Shown: positions 6,154 through 9,111 of the stretch, in pieces
Numbering within the stretch: position 1 is the stretch's first letter
How the letters are laid out: every line of letters starts with the position of its first letter
The notes under the pieces: model-generated
What the model saw: only the letters and a program-made list of their open reading frames with translations
What the model was told of the DNA's origin: nothing
The model's database searches: none
Assembly: GCA_016839635.1 (NCBI GenBank)
Contig: JAEOTV010000074.1
Span: forward strand, 1-9,111
Source: Promethearchaeota archaeon
Lineage (GTDB): Archaea; Asgardarchaeota; Lokiarchaeia; Sigynarchaeales; SOKP01
Length of the DNA: 9,111 nt
Direction of reading: 5' to 3'
Position numbers and translations under genes: made by a program

Positions 6154-7872
6154 ATGGAAATCGATGAAGATATGAAGTCAAATACAAGTGTAGCATATAT
6201 CTCCATGGAGATAGCTGTTGATTCAAATATCCCTACATATAGTGGAGGTTTAGGTGTATTATCTGGAGACACAGTGAGATCAGCTGCAGATTTAGAAATA
6301 CCTATGGTCGGGATTTGTCTATGTTATAGTTCAGGATACTTTTATCAATTTTTTAATGAATTTGGGGAACAAAAAGAAAAAGAAATCGCATGGAATTTTT
6401 ATTATGAGTTTGAAAAAGTAGAAAAACCAATTATATTGAAAATTGAAAATAAAGTTGTTCACGTGAGTGCGTGGTTGTATCGAGTAATAGGACAATCTGG
6501 CCATGTACTTCCAATTTACCTTCTAACGACTGATGTAGAAGGAAATGAAGATTGGATGAAAAAAATGACCGGTTCTTTATATGACAGCACGAGTCGTTGG
6601 AACAGAATAGTTCAAGAGATAATTTTAGGAATTGGAGGTGTTAAACTTCTAAGATCATTGGGATATAATAATATTGAAACCTACCATCTTAATGAAGGTC
6701 ATGGTTCTTTTGCTACTCTAGAGTTGTTTAATGAATTAGGGAGTATTGAAAAAGTAAAAGAAAAAGTAGCTTTTACAACCCATACACCTGTACCCGCGGG
6801 GCATGATCGTTTCAAACAAGAATTAGTTGATAAAGTTTTTGAAAATAAAATGCCAAAAGAAATACGAAAGCTAGCAGATGATCATGGAGAATTCAACATG
6901 ACTTTCTTAGGTATGGCATTATCAAGATATAGAAATGCCGTAGCACGAAAACATGGAGATATCTCAAGAAAAATGTTCCCTCAATATGAAATTGATTATA
7001 TTACTAATGGAATCCACTTACCCTTCTGGGTTTCCAAACCTATCCGTAAGATTTTTGCTCGAAAATGGCCAAATTGGAGAGCAAATCCTTCAGTTCTAGA
7101 GAATGCAATAGAATTAGATCCACTTGATCTCTTCGATGCTCATATTGAAAACAAATTTAATTTAATATCATATCAGAAAGGCCATTCATGGAATTTGTTA
7201 GATGAAGAACTAATTACTATTGCCTTTGCTAGGCGATTCGCGACATATAAAAGAGCTATATTAATCTTTCACGATATTGATAGACTGGGTAAAATATCGA
7301 AAGATCATATCCAATTCATTTTTGCAGGGAAAGCACATCCCAAGGATCAGATGGGAAAAGATTATATTAAGAAGATTCACGAAGCTGGAGAATACTTATA
7401 CGACAACTATGGGGTGAAAGTAGTGATGATGGAGAATTATAATATGGATCTTTCTCATTTGCTCGTATCTGGTGTAGATGTTTGGCTAAATACCCCAAAT
7501 AGGTATCGTGAAGCAAGTGGTACAAGTGGAATGAAAGCTGCTCTAAATGGAGTACTAAATTTATCAATTCAAGATGGTTGGTGGTTAGAGGGCTATAGAA
7601 AGAATCCCCTCGCAGGTTGGGCAATTGGTCCTAATGATTCAAACCCTGATGACCCTGGAGTTTCAAATGATTGGGACATTGATTCGAATGCGATTTATGA
7701 AATTTTAGAAAAGCAAGTTATCCCAACTTATATGAATCATGATGAGTGGCTGTACAAGATGCAATGCGCGATATCACTTGCAGCATACTTCAATACTCAC
7801 AGAATGATTGAAGAATATGCAGATCGTGCTTATCTACTTAAAAGACAAAGGCCTTGGAAATATGTAAGATAA
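6154..7872 (+). CDS. glgP: Alpha-glucan phosphorylase, short form (GT35)
   Basis: A 572-residue pyridoxal-phosphate enzyme that would cleave terminal alpha-1,4 glucose units of glycogen or maltodextrin with phosphate, releasing glucose-1-phosphate in the cytoplasm. The N-terminal YSGGLGVLSGD (29-39) shapes the glucan/phosphate site. THTPVPAGHDRF (209-220) aligns with the catalytic-site loop containing the backbone-contacting His210, and ITNGIHLPFW is at 283-292. FARRFATYKRA (358-368) supplies the phosphate-binding Arg361 and Lys366. EASGTSGMK (453-461) carries the PLP Schiff-base Lys461. It starts directly at the VAYISMEIA strand, so it lacks the roughly 100-residue N-terminal DUF3417 domain of the 800-plus-residue members, and it also lacks their long C-terminal extension. 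No catalytic motif is lost. Start ATG 6154 is backed by GTGA; Met7 is a weaker alternative. No glycogen synthase or debranching gene is visible nearby. Confidence 0.93.
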   Translation: MEIDEDMKSNTSVAYISMEIAVDSNIPTYSGGLGVLSGDTVRSAADLEIPMVGICLCYSSGYFYQFFNEFGEQKEKEIAWNFYYEFEKVEKPIILKIENKVVHVSAWLYRVIGQSGHVLPIYLLTTDVEGNEDWMKKMTGSLYDSTSRWNRIVQEIILGIGGVKLLRSLGYNNIETYHLNEGHGSFATLELFNELGSIEKVKEKVAFTTHTPVPAGHDRFKQELVDKVFENKMPKEIRKLADDHGEFNMTFLGMALSRYRNAVARKHGDISRKMFPQYEIDYITNGIHLPFWVSKPIRKIFARKWPNWRANPSVLENAIELDPLDLFDAHIENKFNLISYQKGHSWNLLDEELITIAFARRFATYKRAILIFHDIDRLGKISKDHIQFIFAGKAHPKDQMGKDYIKKIHEAGEYLYDNYGVKVVMMENYNMDLSHLLVSGVDVWLNTPNRYREASGTSGMKAALNGVLNLSIQDGWWLEGYRKNPLAGWAIGPNDSNPDDPGVSNDWDIDSNAIYEILEKQVIPTYMNHDEWLYKMQCAISLAAYFNTHRMIEEYADRAYLLKRQRPWKYVR

Positions 7873-7887
7873 TAAATAAATGATATA

Positions 7888-7910
7888 AATTTTTCAAATT
7901 TTCTTCTTTA
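7888..7910 (+). terminator. Pyrimidine/T-rich tract between convergent genes
   Basis: Just after the phosphorylase stop, several runs of four or five T in a pyrimidine-rich stretch probably end its transcript before the oppositely oriented gene that ends at 7922. Weaker than the other oligo-T tracts in the window. Confidence 0.35.
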
Positions 7911-7921
7911 TATTATTATAC

Positions 7922-8428
7922 TTAAGAATTTCCACAGTTGAGTAATTTAAATGGACGAATTTTAATGTAATCATCGAATCTATTTTGATTCATAAAAGCT
8001 TCCAAAACCTGCTTTAGAATTATTTCCATAGCATCGATACCAAAAGTTAAACCTTCCATATCTCTTGAGATTAACAGTAGAAAATCTGAAGTTACTTCAA
8101 GAAAATAGCATCCTGGATTTAATTCTTTTTCAGAATGCACTTTAATGATTTCATTAGTTTTTTTAACGATTTCTGATGTAGTAAATAATACTATAAGAAA
8201 TTTATCAAAATAATCCTGTTTTAAATACGTATCTCTTATACCTGCAGCTTGTGAAGCAATTTTTGTATAAGATTTAATTAAATACTGAAGGCGAGTTAAC
8301 TCCTTTCTAAACTTGCTCTTATTATGAAAAAAAATGAATTCACTATTTAGTTTTAATGGTTCTTCATCAAAATATGTTATTTTAAGTGGTGGTTTTTCAA
8401 ATTCAAATTCTTTGAGGAAAGTCGACAT
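7922..8428 (-). CDS. Unrecognised 168-residue protein
   Basis: I do not recognise this protein. From ATG 8428 it has 168 residues: an N-terminal segment of short strands (1-35, with KPPLKITYF and SEFIFFH), a basic helical stretch at about 38-72, a hydrophobic strand DKFLIVLFTT (75-84), a helix (85-100), a strand pair PGCYFLEVTSDFLLLIS (105-121), a helix DAMEIILKQVLEAFM (132-146), and a short tail FDDYIKIRPFKLLNCGNS. It looks like a compact soluble alpha/beta domain; there is no signal peptide, membrane helix or clustered metal-binding motif. Cys107 and Cys165 are the only cysteines. A TTG at 8446 would add six residues, but the box at 8451-8460 lies only about nine bases before it and about 27 before ATG 8428, so ATG 8428 is preferred. 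It is convergent with the phosphorylase and divergent from the dihydrouridine synthase gene. Confidence 0.7.
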   Translation of the reverse strand: MSTFLKEFEFEKPPLKITYFDEEPLKLNSEFIFFHNKSKFRKELTRLQYLIKSYTKIASQAAGIRDTYLKQDYFDKFLIVLFTTSEIVKKTNEIIKVHSEKELNPGCYFLEVTSDFLLLISRDMEGLTFGIDAMEIILKQVLEAFMNQNRFDDYIKIRPFKLLNCGNS

Positions 8429-8450
8429 TTTATATAACAGACTCAATAGA

Positions 8451-8460
8451 TTTATTTAAG
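8451..8460 (-). promoter_or_regulatory. TATA-like box setting the start at 8428
   Basis: The minus strand reads CTTAAATAAA, centred about 27 nt upstream of ATG 8428, the leaderless spacing. It lies too close to the TTG at 8446 for that codon to be well inside the message, which argues for the shorter protein. Confidence 0.4.
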
Positions 8461-8536
8461 TATAGTAAATTTCATTTAATAAAAAACTTCATCATTATAG
8501 CTTGTAAGTTAGCATTGAGAAATAAATATAAAAATT

Positions 8537-9111
8537 ATGAAATTAGGAACGCTTAATTTAGAAAATAGGTATATATTAGCACCTATGCTAAATGTTACAA
8601 CCGCACCTTATCGGAGATTTTGTAGAAGACTTCAACAAATTGGCCTAGTTTATATTCCAATGCTATATACTAAAAAAATTGAGAAAAATCCTAAATCTAT
8701 TGAAAAAGATTTAATCAAAATTGAAGAAGAAAGACCTATTGGGGTTCAATTAATCGGTTCTGATCCTAAAGCACTGAAAAAAACTATAGATTATCTCGAT
8801 AGTTATAATTTCGATATTATCGATTTAAATGCGGGATGTCCGTCAAAAAGGGCTATTAAGGCCCAAGAAGGGGGATATTTAATGAAGGATTTGGAAAAAT
8901 TAAGTATTTTATTAGAGTCTGCTGTAAAATACTCTTCTAAACCCATTTCCCTAAAAATCAGAACAGGATTTGAAAAGCCTGTAAATATTAGGAAATTAAC
9001 AGATATAGTTAACAAATCTGGGATTGATTTATTAATAATACATGCCAGGACTGTTTTAAGTAAATTTAATTATGGAACATTAGATTTAGATACAGTAAAA
9101 GGGATAAAAGA
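8537..9111 (+). CDS. tRNA-dihydrouridine synthase, N-terminal part (runs off right edge)
   Basis: An open frame from ATG 8537 continues to the window edge (191 codons, no stop). It is a flavin-dependent enzyme of the Dus family (COG0042), which reduces uridines in tRNA to dihydrouridine using FMN and NAD(P)H. Seen in the TIM-barrel order: LAPMLNVTTAPYRRF (14-28, FMN-binding first strand), GVQLIGSD (69-76, Gln71), DLNAGCPSKRA (96-106, predicted catalytic Cys101), GGYLMKD (112-118), SLKIRTGF (138-145, Lys140) and IIHART (167-172, His169 and Arg171). The usual G-V-T of the first loop reads N-V-T. The C-terminal FMN-phosphate loop and the tRNA-binding helical domain lie outside the window. No Shine-Dalgarno match precedes the ATG; a weak TATA-like ATTATAG about 40 bases upstream is possible. 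Subtype and target uridine cannot be told. Confidence 0.92.
   Translation, partial: MKLGTLNLENRYILAPMLNVTTAPYRRFCRRLQQIGLVYIPMLYTKKIEKNPKSIEKDLIKIEEERPIGVQLIGSDPKALKKTIDYLDSYNFDIIDLNAGCPSKRAIKAQEGGYLMKDLEKLSILLESAVKYSSKPISLKIRTGFEKPVNIRKLTDIVNKSGIDLLIIHARTVLSKFNYGTLDLDTVKGIK

Noticed and set aside
7367..7624. Minus-strand open frame of 85 codons
   Set aside because: Antisense to the PLP-site region of the phosphorylase, whose motifs fix the coding strand.
8429..8446. Six-codon N-terminal extension of the 168-residue protein from TTG 8446
   Set aside because: The TATA-like box at 8451-8460 is too close to that TTG and correctly spaced for ATG 8428.
8803..9015. Minus-strand open frame of 70 codons
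   Set aside because: Antisense to the dihydrouridine synthase, including the stretch that codes its catalytic cysteine motif.
1..9111. CRISPR arrays, insertion sequences, tRNA or rRNA genes, toxin-antitoxin or defence modules
   Set aside because: No regularly spaced repeats, terminal inverted repeats, cloverleaf-like segments or effector motifs were seen on either strand by eye.

Overview
The window reads as an AT-rich archaeal chromosome segment. Several features point to archaea. Start codons are preceded by TATA-like boxes, either about 21-27 nt upstream (leaderless style) or further upstream with a GTGA or GAGGT Shine-Dalgarno match. Genes end in oligo-T tracts without hairpins, and no bacterial -35/-10 pairs are evident. 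Gene content (a FadD-type acyl-CoA ligase, a short alpha-glucan phosphorylase, a tiny CxH...CxxC protein and lineage-specific small proteins) would fit an Asgard, Lokiarchaeia-like genome. That assignment is inference and cannot be proved from 9 kb.

Layout from left to right. (1) Bases 1-88, minus: first 29 codons of an MFS efflux-type transporter cut by the window edge. (2) 199-1965, minus: long-chain acyl-CoA ligase. (3) 2102-2893, minus: HAD-family hydrolase with a DxYGT nucleophile motif and a TTG start. (4) 3010-3369, plus: small lysine-rich protein with an N-terminal zinc-knuckle motif. (5) 3494-4144, plus: UlaG-like metallo-beta-lactamase-fold hydrolase. (6) 4259-4612, plus: small acidic protein of uncertain family that seems to start at an ATT codon behind a GAGGT site. 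(7) 4696-5952, plus: sugar-porter-like MFS transporter. (8) 6154-7872, plus: alpha-glucan phosphorylase. (9) 7922-8428, minus: unrecognised 168-residue protein. (10) 8537 to the right edge, plus: N-terminal two-thirds or so of a tRNA-dihydrouridine synthase.

The genes look like single transcription units, each with its own promoter-like box and often its own oligo-T tract, not an operon encoding one system. The only plausible functional pairing is the sugar-porter-like transporter with the phosphorylase (import of sugar and release of glucose-1-phosphate from storage glucan), and they are separated by a terminator-like tract and a fresh promoter. I saw no CRISPR array, insertion sequence, rRNA or tRNA gene, or attachment site. 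No gene-free stretch exceeds about 200 bases. I found no clear new multi-gene system; the items most worth checking are the ATT-initiated small protein, the zinc-knuckle protein and the unrecognised 168-residue protein.
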